Assembly (NCBI RefSeq): GCF_000526495.1
Contig: NZ_JAGE01000001.1
Location: 2,972,001-3,036,000, forward strand
DNA: 64,000 nucleotides
From: Ruminiclostridium josui JCM 17888
Lineage (GTDB): Bacteria; Bacillota; Clostridia; Acetivibrionales; DSM-1351
Reading direction: 5' to 3'
In this document: positions 16,935-26,319 of the stretch, piece after piece
Position numbering within the stretch: the stretch's first letter is position 1
Layout: each line of letters starts with the position of its first letter
Translations under genes and position numbers: made by a program
The notes under the pieces: model-generated
Told to the model about the DNA's origin: nothing
The model's database searches: none
What the model saw: only the letters and a program-made list of their open reading frames with translations

Positions 16935-18653
16935 TTAACCGACATTTTCAACATATCTCTTGATTTTTTTGGTTGTTGTTTTTACAAACTCTTCTTCACG
17001 AATTGTAAAGTCCTTTATACGCTTATAAAGAGGCATTTGCTTATTTATTTCCTTGATTTCTCCATGAATTATCTTGCGTATTTGGTCATTTGAAACAATA
17101 TTTAAATTCAGCATTTCCTTTATTTCATCAATGTCCGGTAATATCTGTGCATTAACTTCGGTTTCACCGGTTTCTTCATCAAATCTGCCCCAAACAAGGC
17201 TTTCTTTGACAAACTTACTCTTTGCAAGATATGCTTCAACTTCTTCAGGGAATATATTTTTACCATTCTTTGTGACTATGACATTTTTCTTTCTGCCTGT
17301 AATATATATATAGCCCTCATCATCAATATATCCTAAATCACCGGTATATAAGCGACCATTTTTTAAAACATTTCTGGTTGCTGATGGATTTTCGTAATAA
17401 CCTAACATTACACTATCACCGGATACAACAAATTCTCCAATACCATCTTCACCGATATTTTCAAGCTGAACATCTACTCCTGCAAGAGGTTTTCCAGCAG
17501 AATCATGTCTGAACCCGTGGTCATTGTTAACTGCCACTATTGGTGAAAATTCAGTGAGTCCGTAGCCTTGGACAATTCTTATACCCATTGCACATAAGTC
17601 ATTTGAAACATCAGGATTTACTGCAGCTGCACCGGAAATAACCAGTCTTATTCTGCCTCCGAAGGTGTTCAAAACCTGCTTGAATAATTTTTTTCGTATA
17701 TCAATTTTTAAGAAATTATATAAAAAATTGCTTATTTCTATTGCAGTATTAAACTTAAGTTTACCCAAACGGGTTTTTGAAGCCTGTTTTACTATTTTTT
17801 TGTGCATGTTTTCTAGTATAAGAGGAACCAGCATGAGAATTGTAGGTTTTGTCTCCTGCAAGTTTTGAACTATATATTTCAGTCCCTCATTAAAGGACAT
17901 ACAACATCCGCTGTACATCATTACTAAAAACCCTGCTGTACATTCATATGTATGATGAAGAGGCAAAATAGAAAGAACACTGTCGGTCTCATCTATGTAG
18001 AGCATTGATACAACAGCTCTTACGTTGGACACAATGTTCTTACTTGATAACATAACTCCTTTAGCCAAATCTGTTGTCCCTGATGTGAAAATTAGTGCAC
18101 ACATGGCATCTGGGTCTATTTCGGCATCTAGATATCTTCTGTCACCTTGTTTTAATAAATTTCTACCTTTTTCAATCAAACATGAATAGGATAAAAATCC
18201 GTCGGATTCTTCTTCTGTCTGATCAATGTCTATGTAATATTCAACCCCTGAATTATGGGATAATTTTAACATATTACTGCGATATTTTGACGAAAAAATA
18301 ATTGCGCTGACTCCTGCACGTGAAATAAGGTTTTCAACCTCATTAAAAGGAAGCTCCTTATCTAATGGGACTACAACACCTACACCGCCTGTTATTGTCA
18401 GGTACGAGGTACACCATTGTGCGCTGTTTTGTGATAAAATAGCAATTTTTTTATCCTTTAAACCTAAATTTATCAATGCCGTACCTAATGCGTCAATATC
18501 ACTTTTTAGTTCAGTGTATGTTTTTCCGTAGTAATCACCATTTTTGTCTTTAATGTAAAATGCATTTCTATTCCCGAATAATTTTGCACTTTGAACCATA
18601 AGATCTTTGAGATCAGTGATTTTCCTGGTCTGGTAAATCGGTTCGGTTTTCAT
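16935..18653 (-). CDS. AMP-forming acyl-CoA synthetase (long-chain fatty acid-CoA ligase type)
   Basis: This 572-residue adenylating enzyme activates a carboxylic acid to its acyl-AMP and then to the CoA thioester. The ATP loop reads IFTSGTTDLAKGVMLS, with Asp where most relatives have Gly. Other family blocks are GYGLTEFSPIV, the TGDLGYIDDEGYI hinge region and GRKKNVIVTKNGKNI with the C-terminal domain. The catalytic Lys of the C-terminal domain is expected in TTTKKIKRY at the very end. The substrate is not readable; a fatty acid is likely. It is a single-gene unit. The IS256 insertion lies immediately downstream and may have displaced its terminator. Confidence 0.87.
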   Translation of the reverse strand: MKTEPIYQTRKITDLKDLMVQSAKLFGNRNAFYIKDKNGDYYGKTYTELKSDIDALGTALINLGLKDKKIAILSQNSAQWCTSYLTITGGVGVVVPLDKELPFNEVENLISRAGVSAIIFSSKYRSNMLKLSHNSGVEYYIDIDQTEEESDGFLSYSCLIEKGRNLLKQGDRRYLDAEIDPDAMCALIFTSGTTDLAKGVMLSSKNIVSNVRAVVSMLYIDETDSVLSILPLHHTYECTAGFLVMMYSGCCMSFNEGLKYIVQNLQETKPTILMLVPLILENMHKKIVKQASKTRLGKLKFNTAIEISNFLYNFLKIDIRKKLFKQVLNTFGGRIRLVISGAAAVNPDVSNDLCAMGIRIVQGYGLTEFSPIVAVNNDHGFRHDSAGKPLAGVDVQLENIGEDGIGEFVVSGDSVMLGYYENPSATRNVLKNGRLYTGDLGYIDDEGYIYITGRKKNVIVTKNGKNIFPEEVEAYLAKSKFVKESLVWGRFDEETGETEVNAQILPDIDEIKEMLNLNIVSNDQIRKIIHGEIKEINKQMPLYKRIKDFTIREEEFVKTTTKKIKRYVENVG

Positions 18654-18782
18654 TGACTACACTCCTTTTAAAAGCCAATAATTTTTTAGTTATTTACTTT
18701 ACTGCATATAAACATATATATAATATAAGTATATTTAAATTAAATCAATATATGTGGCAAATAAAAACATAAAAAAGGATTT

Positions 18783-20105
18783 TTAATTGAAGTTTCTTAA
18801 TCTATATTTTCTTTTTCTTGATATTTTTCTTAGTATAAACCTGGTAATTAAAAAGCATATAATAACAGTTACTCCAATTACAATATATTTAAAGATGTTA
18901 TTATTTATAATATTCTTTACATATGTCTTGGATTTTGATTTTAGTGTTTGATCAACTGTTCTTGAAGAAACAATATCGACTTTGCCCAATGATATCCCGT
19001 CTCTTGTATACTCTATATTTCCAAGAACTGTTCCTTTTTTTATAGGAGCTGTTACATCCTGTCTGACATTTACTTTCTTATCAATTCGCCATTCATTTTT
19101 ATCATTAGGTAAAAGTGCCTCAATTGCTCCATTGGTTATAAGATCAACCTTATCACCATTTGCCGCATCCTTGACAGTAATTTCCTGAATTTTTGTGGAA
19201 CGGTCAATAATCATTTGTCTGGAGTAATTTTCGTATCCTGCTTTTAAAAGTGTTTTTGTAAAATCGAATACAGTACGATTAGGTTTATTATTTACACCCA
19301 GTATAACAGAAATTAATTCAAGACCATCCTTGTTTATGGCGCTGGAAATAAAATTAGCGCCTGCTCGGGAAGTTGAACCAGTTTTTAGACCTGTTATGGT
19401 AAACTGATTTCTGTCATCGCCTGTTTCAGGCCCGTATTTAAAGGATTGTCCCAGTAATTTATTTGTAGTATTAAGAACATTCCAAGTTTTATGTTTATTT
19501 GTAGGAGATAGCATACTAAGTTGCTTCTGACCTATAATTTCACGAAATAGGGGATATTTTAAACACTCTTTTGCTATGAGAGCCAAGTCTCTTGCAGAGG
19601 AAAAGTGATTCGCATCTTTTTCATATTCATCAATTCCGCAGGGATTAGTAAAAGTGGTGTTTTTTGCTCCCAATTCCAAAGCTACCTTGTTCATTTCCGC
19701 TATAAACTTACTTTTATCATTAAAAAGGTTTTCGGATATTATGTTGGCAGTTTCATTTGCTGAAACTATCAAAAGTGCGTGGAGCAGATCGTTTAACGAC
19801 ATCTGTTCACCGGGCATAATTCCAATATTCATGCCACCCACGCCTATATCGATAACTGCTTCATTACTGGCAGTCATTACCTGATTTAAATCTCCTTCTT
19901 TTAGAGCTATTAATGCAGTTGCTATTTTTGTAGTGCTGGCAGGACGCCATTTCATATCGGGATTATTTTCGTACAAAACACTTCCTGTTTTAGCGTCTAT
20001 TAGTATGTATGAAGCGGCATCAATGTCGAGATTTGCACAGAATGCAGGTGTGACTTGAAATAGTATTATTATTGATATGATTAATGTTGCCAGTACTTTC
20101 TTCAT
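18783..20105 (-). CDS. dacF: D-alanyl-D-alanine carboxypeptidase (peptidase S11, DacF/PBP5-like)
   Basis: The enzyme removes the terminal D-Ala from peptidoglycan pentapeptides outside the cell. It has a signal peptide (ending near AFCA) and the three S11 motifs: ASTTKI (SxxK serine), SAN in VSANETAN and KTG in GLKTGSTS. The PBP5 C-terminal beta domain follows. The end has a membrane-spanning helix (IVIGVTVIICFLITRF) and a basic tail, not the amphipathic anchor of PBP5. The gene is monocistronic and divergent from comEA. The exact paralogue (vegetative or sporulation) cannot be told. Confidence 0.88.
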   Translation of the reverse strand: MKKVLATLIISIIILFQVTPAFCANLDIDAASYILIDAKTGSVLYENNPDMKWRPASTTKIATALIALKEGDLNQVMTASNEAVIDIGVGGMNIGIMPGEQMSLNDLLHALLIVSANETANIISENLFNDKSKFIAEMNKVALELGAKNTTFTNPCGIDEYEKDANHFSSARDLALIAKECLKYPLFREIIGQKQLSMLSPTNKHKTWNVLNTTNKLLGQSFKYGPETGDDRNQFTITGLKTGSTSRAGANFISSAINKDGLELISVILGVNNKPNRTVFDFTKTLLKAGYENYSRQMIIDRSTKIQEITVKDAANGDKVDLITNGAIEALLPNDKNEWRIDKKVNVRQDVTAPIKKGTVLGNIEYTRDGISLGKVDIVSSRTVDQTLKSKSKTYVKNIINNNIFKYIVIGVTVIICFLITRFILRKISRKRKYRLRNFN

Positions 20106-20341
20106 AACTCCTCCTCTGAATAAGTAATTATATTATAAGTATAAAGCAAGAATTCACTTTTTTAAACTTTTTTAATGATTTTTGTTTAAATAATATGGTA
20201 AAATACTAAAATATGTAATATAATATTTATATAACCATTCTTTATATTCTTTAATTTCTTTCCACAGTATAAATTATAAAGTTGAATTTTCAAAGTATTA
20301 TTGGTTGGCAGATGTGGAAATAAATTTATTTTTTCTATTTG

Positions 20342-20371
20342 TTCTTATATTTTCTTATATTTTCTTATATT
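20342..20371. repeat. Tandem 10-bp repeat upstream of comEA
   Basis: Three exact tandem copies of TTCTTATATT lie within the 301-base dacF-comEA divergent gap, ~35 bases before the comEA start. I see nothing else definite in that gap. It may be low-complexity sequence or a promoter-proximal spacer. Confidence 0.8.
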
Positions 20372-20406
20372 TCATTTTTTTTAATTAACACAATAGGAGG
20401 TATACT

Positions 20407-21159
20407 ATGGAGATATCTGTTTTCGGCAAAAAGATATTTTTAAGTAAAATTCATGTAGTGTGTATAATTACAGTTATGGCATTTGGTGCAGGTATTTTGG
20501 GTTTTATTCTTAAGCAGGTTTATCATCCCCTTGAAAAACCAATGGTTGAAGCAGAAAACACAGCAATGGTAATAAAAAAAGCTGAGCCAGCTGAAGAACA
20601 GGCCGAAGAGGAAAAAGTACCTGATATCAAGGTCTACGTTACAGGTTGTGTAAACAAACCGGGAGTAGTGACAATCAAAAAGGGACAGATTATTGAAGAT
20701 GCCATAAAAAATGCCGGTGGGGCCACAAAACAAGCTGATCTTGAAAATATTAACCTGGCGTACCCTTTAAATGAAAATACTATGATTAGAATCAAGGCCA
20801 AGGGAACCGCAAAAGCAGCAAGTACTGATAAAACAGGTAGTCAGTCTCAATCAGCTAAAGCTACAGGGGGAAGTACTATAAACAGTGGCGTTGATATTAT
20901 AATTGACAGTTTAGGAGCTGATGTGGGAGAAAAAGAGAGTAATTCATCTGAAAGCTCAAAATCTAAACTTTTAAATATCAACAAAGCGTCTCAGGCAGAG
21001 CTTGAAGAGCTTCCCAATGTAGGACCGGCAACTGCAAAAGCTATTATAGAATACAGGGAGCAAAACGGTGGTTTTGCAAAGCTAACCGACATTATGAAAA
21101 TAACGGGAATTAAGCAAAAGACATTTGATAAAATAAAAAACTTCATATGCGTTGATTGA
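20407..21159 (+). CDS. comEA: ComEA-like DNA-binding competence protein
   Basis: The protein captures double-stranded DNA outside the membrane during uptake or transformation. It has an N-terminal membrane anchor (residues ~15-35) and a charged Glu/Ala-rich spacer. An SLBB domain follows (IKVYVTGCVNKPGVV..., ~75-135), then a Ser/Thr-rich linker. The C-terminal tandem helix-hairpin-helix (NINKASQAELEELPNVGPATA...) is the ComEA hallmark. AGGAGG precedes the ATG. comEB and comEC are not next to it here. A GC-rich hairpin follows the stop. The domain order is typical; a working competence system cannot be judged from this gene alone. Confidence 0.88.
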   Translation: MEISVFGKKIFLSKIHVVCIITVMAFGAGILGFILKQVYHPLEKPMVEAENTAMVIKKAEPAEEQAEEEKVPDIKVYVTGCVNKPGVVTIKKGQIIEDAIKNAGGATKQADLENINLAYPLNENTMIRIKAKGTAKAASTDKTGSQSQSAKATGGSTINSGVDIIIDSLGADVGEKESNSSESSKSKLLNINKASQAELEELPNVGPATAKAIIEYREQNGGFAKLTDIMKITGIKQKTFDKIKNFICVD

Positions 21160-21183
21160 TTATTATAGATACACAAAACAAGA

Positions 21184-21205
21184 AACCGGCTGTTTTCAGC
21201 CGGTT
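21184..21205 (+). terminator. Hairpin after comEA
   Basis: AACCGGCTG pairs with CAGCCGGTT around a TTTT loop; no T-run follows, so termination is uncertain. Confidence 0.4.
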
Positions 21206-21337
21206 CGAAATAATTTAAAGGAGGAAAATATAATTTAATCCATGTACTTATTATATTATTATACTTAGCTATTTCAAATAGTATTAATATACGATTTTAT
21301 TACAATAATTAACCAAAATGATATGCAATATTAACAA

Positions 21338-21487
21338 TTACTTGACATATAGCGGCATAATGAACACTAAAAAAGATACGTAAACTAATAGTACCGATAA
21401 TGCTGGCAGTACGAAACCTAAAACTAATAGTTTAAAATATTTTTTTCTCCTTTCTTTTTTATAACGTATAACTCTTTTGCTTCTCAA
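21338..21487 (-). CDS. Small basic single-span membrane peptide, unrecognised
   Basis: This 49-codon frame starts at TTG and is preceded by AGGAGG with a six-base spacer on the minus strand. The product has a strongly basic N-terminus (RSKRVIRYKKERRKKYFK) followed by a ~28-residue hydrophobic stretch (LLVLGFVLPALSVLLVYV...), ending PLYVK. It therefore looks like a one-helix membrane protein with its N-terminus in the cytoplasm. I do not recognise a family. It lies alone in the comEA-thrS gap, opposite to both neighbours. The good ribosome-binding site and protein-like composition argue for a real gene, but no homologue is known to me. Confidence 0.5.
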   Translation of the reverse strand: MRSKRVIRYKKERRKKYFKLLVLGFVLPALSVLLVYVSFLVFIMPLYVK

Positions 21488-21581
21488 ACTAGTCCTCCTG
21501 ATTTTTATTATATGGTATAATACTTATATTATTTACAAATAATATAAAAAATAACATTAAATTCAAACAAATTATGAAGTA

Positions 21582-21611
21582 TTGACATATAAAAACAGTA
21601 AGGAATATAAT
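21582..21611 (+). promoter_or_regulatory. Promoter of the thrS T-box operon
   Basis: TTGACA and TATAAT lie 18 bases apart, both consensus, just upstream of the T-box leader. Confidence 0.7.
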
Positions 21612-21649
21612 AAGTAAAAGATAATTTTAATAACAACAAAGGCGTTGAC

Positions 21650-21850
21650 GAGAAGAGTAAGTAAAAGCTGGGGTTTCAGAGATTGGATATTATTAGCTGA
21701 AAGTATCCAAACCTTCACTTTACCGAAGACCACCTCTGAGCTGTATCGGTGATAACGTTATAATCAGCGTATTTTTTACGCACTGAGAAGAAAGTAGGGT
21801 GGAACCGCGAGATAACTCTCGTCCTTATATGAGGACGAGAGTTTTTTATG
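21650..21850 (+). ncRNA. T-box riboswitch (threonine) with terminator
   Basis: The conserved T-box bulge AGGGTGGAACCGCG is at 21796-21809. A Stem I with the GAGAAGAGTAAGTA loop-E pattern precedes it. A perfect 11-bp terminator stem (21815-21825 with 21832-21842) followed by TTTTTT comes after it. Three ACC triplets, a Thr codon, fall at 21722-21734 on the 3' side of Stem I, where the specifier belongs. Uncharged tRNA-Thr should stabilise the antiterminator and switch on both thrS genes. Confidence 0.92.
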
Positions 21851-21884
21851 TCTAATAAAGCATTGCCAATAGGAGGTTTTGTAA

Positions 21885-23792
21885 ATGATAAAGATAACAT
21901 TAAAAGATGGTATTATAAAGGAATATCAAAAGGGCGTTACAATCCGTGAGGTTGCAGAGAGCATAAGTGCAGGACTGGCTAGAGCAGCATTGGCAGGAGA
22001 AGTTGACGGAAGGGTAACGGAGCTGGATTTTAAATTGGAAACTGATTGCAAATTAAACCTTTTAACCTTTGAAGATGAAGGAGGAAGACTTGCATACAGG
22101 CACACTGCCTCCCATGTTTTGGCTCAGGCTGTGAAAAGACTGTACCCTGATGCAAAGCTTGCAATAGGACCGGCAATAGATTCAGGATTTTATTATGACT
22201 TTGAGAGAGAAAAACCATTTTCAAGCGAAGAACTTGCAAGTATTGAAAAGGAAATGGAAAAAATAATAAAAGAGGACTTAAAGCTGGAGAGGTTTGTGCT
22301 TCCAAGGAACGAGGCAATAAAGTTCATGGAGGAAAAGAGTGAACCGTATAAGGTAGAGCTGATAAAGGATCTTCCGGAAAATGAAGAAATATCCTTTTAT
22401 AAACAGGGGGATTTTACAGACCTTTGTGCAGGGCCTCATTTATCCGGGACAGGTAAATTAAAAGCTGTAAAATTACTTTCTGTTGCAGGTGCATATTGGA
22501 GAGGTAATGAGAAGAACAAAATGCTTCAGAGAATATATGGTACAGCCTTCCCCAAGAAAAGCCAGATTGATGAGTACCTTTTCAGATTGGAGGAAGCAAA
22601 GAAGCGCGACCATAGAAAACTGGGAAGGGAGTTGGATTTATTCGATATATTGGACGAAGGACCTGGATTTCCATTCTTTATGCCAAAAGGCATGGTTCTC
22701 CGCAACCTTCTTGAGGATTTCTGGCGCTCTGAGCATAAAAAAGCCGGCTATCAGGAGATTAAAACACCTGTTATTCTGAACAAGGAACTCTGGCTGAGAT
22801 CAGGACACTGGGACACTTACAAAGAGAATATGTACACTGTGGATATTGATGAGCAGGAATTTGCAATAAAACCTATGAACTGCCCCGGAGGAATTCTTGT
22901 ATTTAAACGTAAACTGCATTCTTACAGGGATTTGCCTCAAAGAATGGGAGAGTTGGGACTGGTGCACAGACACGAGCTTTCAGGGGCGCTTCACGGACTA
23001 ATGAGAGTAAGGTGCTTTACACAGGATGACGCACACATTTTTATGACACCAGAGCAGATTACTGATGAAATTGTAGGTGTTATAAATTTAATAGATGATT
23101 TCTATAAAGTTTTTGGATTCAAATATAATGTAGAATTATCAACAAGACCCGAAAACTCAATTGGTTCAGATGAAATGTGGGAATTGTCTACACAGGGACT
23201 TAAAAAAGCTTTGGATTTAAAAGGTATTAAGTACACTGTAAATGAAGGTGATGGCGCATTTTACGGGCCAAAGATAGATTTTCACCTGGAGGATTCAATA
23301 GGCCGCACATGGCAATGTGGAACCATTCAGCTAGATATGAACCTTCCGGAAAGATTTGACTTAGGTTATATTGGTCCAGATGGTGAAAAACACAGACCAG
23401 TAATGATTCATAGGGTTGTTTTTGGAAGTATAGAAAGATTTATAGCCATATTAACAGAGCATTTTGCAGGTGCATTTCCAACATGGCTGAGCCCTGTTCA
23501 GGTTAAAATACTGCCGTTGGTTGACAAACATCACGATTATGCTTATGAAATTAAAAAACTTCTGGAAGCTGAAAATGTCAGGGTAGAAGTAGATGTCAGG
23601 AATGAAAAGATAGGTTATAAGATTCGTGAGGCTCAGATGGAAAAGACTCCTTATATGCTGGTGATAGGAGACAAAGAACTGGAAGGCAGACTGGTGTCTG
23701 TAAGATCAAGAAAAGACGGTGATTTAGGTACTATTTCACCTGAACAGTTTGCAGAGAAAATATCCTATGAAATAAAAAATAAGCTGAAATAA
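21885..23792 (+). CDS. thrS: Threonyl-tRNA synthetase, canonical bacterial type
   Basis: The enzyme charges tRNA-Thr. Domains in order are TGS (1-62), the editing domain with HTASH near 73 and CAGPH near 181, the class II catalytic core (~240-535) and the anticodon-binding domain (~540-635). The core is canonical: PMNCPGG (zinc Cys near 333), HRHELSGALHGLMRVR, FTQDDAHIF (zinc His) and IHRVVFGSIERF (zinc His). AGGAGG precedes the ATG. It is the first gene after the Thr T-box. The second thrS begins 26 bases downstream, so both are probably on one message. Confidence 0.96.
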   Translation: MIKITLKDGIIKEYQKGVTIREVAESISAGLARAALAGEVDGRVTELDFKLETDCKLNLLTFEDEGGRLAYRHTASHVLAQAVKRLYPDAKLAIGPAIDSGFYYDFEREKPFSSEELASIEKEMEKIIKEDLKLERFVLPRNEAIKFMEEKSEPYKVELIKDLPENEEISFYKQGDFTDLCAGPHLSGTGKLKAVKLLSVAGAYWRGNEKNKMLQRIYGTAFPKKSQIDEYLFRLEEAKKRDHRKLGRELDLFDILDEGPGFPFFMPKGMVLRNLLEDFWRSEHKKAGYQEIKTPVILNKELWLRSGHWDTYKENMYTVDIDEQEFAIKPMNCPGGILVFKRKLHSYRDLPQRMGELGLVHRHELSGALHGLMRVRCFTQDDAHIFMTPEQITDEIVGVINLIDDFYKVFGFKYNVELSTRPENSIGSDEMWELSTQGLKKALDLKGIKYTVNEGDGAFYGPKIDFHLEDSIGRTWQCGTIQLDMNLPERFDLGYIGPDGEKHRPVMIHRVVFGSIERFIAILTEHFAGAFPTWLSPVQVKILPLVDKHHDYAYEIKKLLEAENVRVEVDVRNEKIGYKIREAQMEKTPYMLVIGDKELEGRLVSVRSRKDGDLGTISPEQFAEKISYEIKNKLK

Positions 23793-23817
23793 AATAGTAT
23801 TAAACGGAGGTAATAAA

Positions 23818-25755
23818 ATGATTAAGGTTACATTAAAGGACGGAAGCAGCAAGGAATACCAGAGTGGCATTACAATCAAAGAAGTTGCTGAAAGCATTAG
23901 TGCAGGACTAGCGAGGGCTGCTTTAGCTGGAGAGGTTGACGGAAAGATAAAGGAACTTGATTTTAAGCTGGAAAATGACTGTTCACTTAGTCTTTTAACT
24001 TTTTCAGATGAAGGAGGAAGACTTGCATACCGACACACTGCATCACATGTACTTGCACAGGCTGTTAAAAGGCTGTTCCCAAACGTCAAGCTTGCAATAG
24101 GTCCAGCTATTGAAAATGGCTTCTATTATGATTTTGATACTGAAAAGAATTTTGCACCTGAGGATTTGACAAAGCTTGAGAAGGAAATGGAAAAGATAAT
24201 AAAAGAAGATATTCCTCTTGAAAGATTTACATTGCCAAGAGAAGAGGCAATCAAATTTATGGAAGAAAAGGGTGAGCCTTACAAGGTTGAACTGATAAAG
24301 GATTTACCTGAAGGTGAAGAACTATCTTTCTATAAACAGGGAGACTTTGTTGACCTTTGTGCAGGTCCTCATCTTCTGTCAACAGGAAAGCTAAAGGCTG
24401 TGAAACTTATGAGTGCTGCCGGTGCATACTGGAGAGGCAATGAAAAAAACAAGATGCTTCAGAGAATTTATGGCACAGCCTTTCCTAAAAAGAGCGAATT
24501 AGAAGAATATATAACTAAACTTGAAGAAGCCAAAAAAAGAGACCATAACAAAATTGGTAGAGAGCTTGAACTTTTTACAACTGTTGAAGAAATAGGACAG
24601 GGGCTTCCTTTGCTTATGCCAAAAGGAGCTAGAATTGTTCAGACATTACAAAGATTTGTTGAGGATGAAGAAGAGAGAAGAGGTTATGTTCTGACAAAGA
24701 CTCCATTCATGGCAAAGAGTGACTTATATAAGTTATCAGGACACTGGCAGCATTATAAGGATGGAATGTTCTTGTTAGGCGATGAGGAAAAGGACGAGGA
24801 AGTGATGGCGTTAAGGCCTATGACTTGTCCCTTCCAGTTTATGATATACAACACAAAGCTTCACAGCTATCGTGATTTGCCTATAAGATACGCTGAAACT
24901 TCTACTTTGTTCAGAAATGAAGCATCTGGGGAAATGCATGGACTTATACGTGTCCGTCAGTTTACAATTTCAGAAGGACATTTGGTTTGTACTCCAGAAC
25001 AGCTTGAAGAAGAATTCAAGGGAGTAGTTGACCTGATTAAATTTATGATGGAAACTTTGGGAATACAGGATGATGTAACATACAGGTTCTCAAAATGGGA
25101 TCCTCAGAATAAGGAAAAATATATTGGAAACGAAGAAGACTGGGAAAATGTTCAGGGCCAAATGAGAACTATTTTAGACCATTTGAAGATAGATTACAAG
25201 GAAGCAGAAGGTGAAGCAGCCTTCTACGGACCAAAGCTTGATATACAGTGCAAGAACGTTCACGGAAAGGAAGACACCATTATTACGGTACAGGTTGACT
25301 TTGCTCTTGCCGAAAGACTTAGTATGGTTTACGTTGATAAAAACAATGAAAAGAAGCATCCATATATAATTCACAGAACATCAATAGGCTGTTATGAAAG
25401 AACACTTGCAATGCTTATTGAAAAATATGCAGGAGCATTCCCAACCTGGTTATGCCCTGTTCAGGCGAAAATTCTTCCTTTGGTTGACAAGCATCATGAT
25501 TTTGCACAAAAGGTTGCACAAATGTTAAGAGACAAGGGAGTAAAGGTTGAAGTTGATACAAGAAATGAGAAGATTGGTTACAAGATTAGAGAAGCACAGA
25601 TGGAAAAAATACCGTACATGCTTGTAATAGGCGATAAGGAAATGGAAAACAATGCAGTTTCGGTACGTTCCAGAAAAGACGGTGATCTTGGAGCAATGTC
25701 AGCAGAACAATTTGTTGATAAGATAGTTGAAGAAATTAGAACACGTGCAAAATAA
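23818..25755 (+). CDS. thrS: Threonyl-tRNA synthetase, divergent catalytic core
   Basis: This is a second full-length ThrRS (645 residues). Residues 1-~245 (TGS plus editing domain) and the last ~100 (anticodon-binding) are very close to the upstream ThrRS by eye, roughly four residues in five. The catalytic core between them is far more distant. PMNCPGG becomes PMTCPFQF, the HRHELSGALHG motif 2 becomes FRNEASGEMHG, FTQDDAHIF becomes FTISEGHLV, and GSIERF becomes GCYERT. The three zinc ligands (Cys near 336 and two His) remain, as do motif 2 and 3 arginines, so it should be active. A role as an inhibitor-resistant or stress isoform is possible but unproven. Confidence 0.9.
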   Translation: MIKVTLKDGSSKEYQSGITIKEVAESISAGLARAALAGEVDGKIKELDFKLENDCSLSLLTFSDEGGRLAYRHTASHVLAQAVKRLFPNVKLAIGPAIENGFYYDFDTEKNFAPEDLTKLEKEMEKIIKEDIPLERFTLPREEAIKFMEEKGEPYKVELIKDLPEGEELSFYKQGDFVDLCAGPHLLSTGKLKAVKLMSAAGAYWRGNEKNKMLQRIYGTAFPKKSELEEYITKLEEAKKRDHNKIGRELELFTTVEEIGQGLPLLMPKGARIVQTLQRFVEDEEERRGYVLTKTPFMAKSDLYKLSGHWQHYKDGMFLLGDEEKDEEVMALRPMTCPFQFMIYNTKLHSYRDLPIRYAETSTLFRNEASGEMHGLIRVRQFTISEGHLVCTPEQLEEEFKGVVDLIKFMMETLGIQDDVTYRFSKWDPQNKEKYIGNEEDWENVQGQMRTILDHLKIDYKEAEGEAAFYGPKLDIQCKNVHGKEDTIITVQVDFALAERLSMVYVDKNNEKKHPYIIHRTSIGCYERTLAMLIEKYAGAFPTWLCPVQAKILPLVDKHHDFAQKVAQMLRDKGVKVEVDTRNEKIGYKIREAQMEKIPYMLVIGDKEMENNAVSVRSRKDGDLGAMSAEQFVDKIVEEIRTRAK

Positions 25756-25819
25756 TATTTACTTTTATGTATATTTATGGTAGCCTTTTGGATAAGAAAA
25801 ATGTATTTAAGAGGTATAC

Positions 25820-26251
25820 ATGAACGACACAAATTACCATAATGTTATTAGAGAAATGATAAAAGAGGAGACATCCATTGTAAACAACAGGATGAACTGG
25901 CTGATACTTTTGGAAGGATTTTTATTTGCAGCCTATTCAAGCTTAACAACCAGAGGATTTTCACTATATATTATTGGAATACTTGGGTTTGTGATATCCT
26001 TATGTATGAGGTATTCTATCCTGTCAAGTGAAAAAGCCATAGCCTTTATTATGGATAACTGGAACAGGTATTTAAAGAAAAATAATATGAATTATATGGA
26101 TTTCCCTCCTGTATGGGCTGGAGCCAAGCTTCAGACAAGCCGTTTACAGTCAATCATTACTGCACACAGATTTATACCGTTTGTGTTTATGCTTGTCTGG
26201 GTTTGCCTGATTATAAATACTTTGCTGCTGGATTTAGATATACTAAAATAG
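25820..26251 (+). CDS. Small integral membrane protein, unknown function
   Basis: This 143-residue protein has an N-terminal polar helix containing EETSIVNNRMNW. Two closely spaced membrane segments follow (about 27-46 and 48-66), then a cytosolic-looking middle (WNRYLKKNN...FPPVWAG) and a third span near 120-140. The shape recalls small RipA-like oligomeric membrane proteins, but I cannot support a firm family. It starts 64 bases after the divergent thrS and may be read from the same message. A perfect bidirectional terminator closes the unit. Confidence 0.6.
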   Translation: MNDTNYHNVIREMIKEETSIVNNRMNWLILLEGFLFAAYSSLTTRGFSLYIIGILGFVISLCMRYSILSSEKAIAFIMDNWNRYLKKNNMNYMDFPPVWAGAKLQTSRLQSIITAHRFIPFVFMLVWVCLIINTLLLDLDILK

Positions 26252-26268
26252 AATATTTATAATATAGA

Positions 26269-26312
26269 AAAACAAGGCATGAATACCATTTTACGTGTTC
26301 ATGCCTTGTTTT
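26269..26312. terminator. Bidirectional terminator
   Basis: A perfect 15-bp stem (26269-26283 with 26298-26312) with A- and T-runs lies between convergent genes. Confidence 0.85.
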
Positions 26313-26319
26313 CTAATAT

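Noticed and set aside
18982-19188. Plus-strand frames opposite dacF and other long genes
   Set aside because: They are antisense shadows of strongly supported genes with conserved motifs on the other strand.
21225-21260. AGGAGG followed by an ATG and an eight-codon frame after comEA
   Set aside because: Too short, with spacing too long for the site; the product is a run of Leu/Tyr without features.
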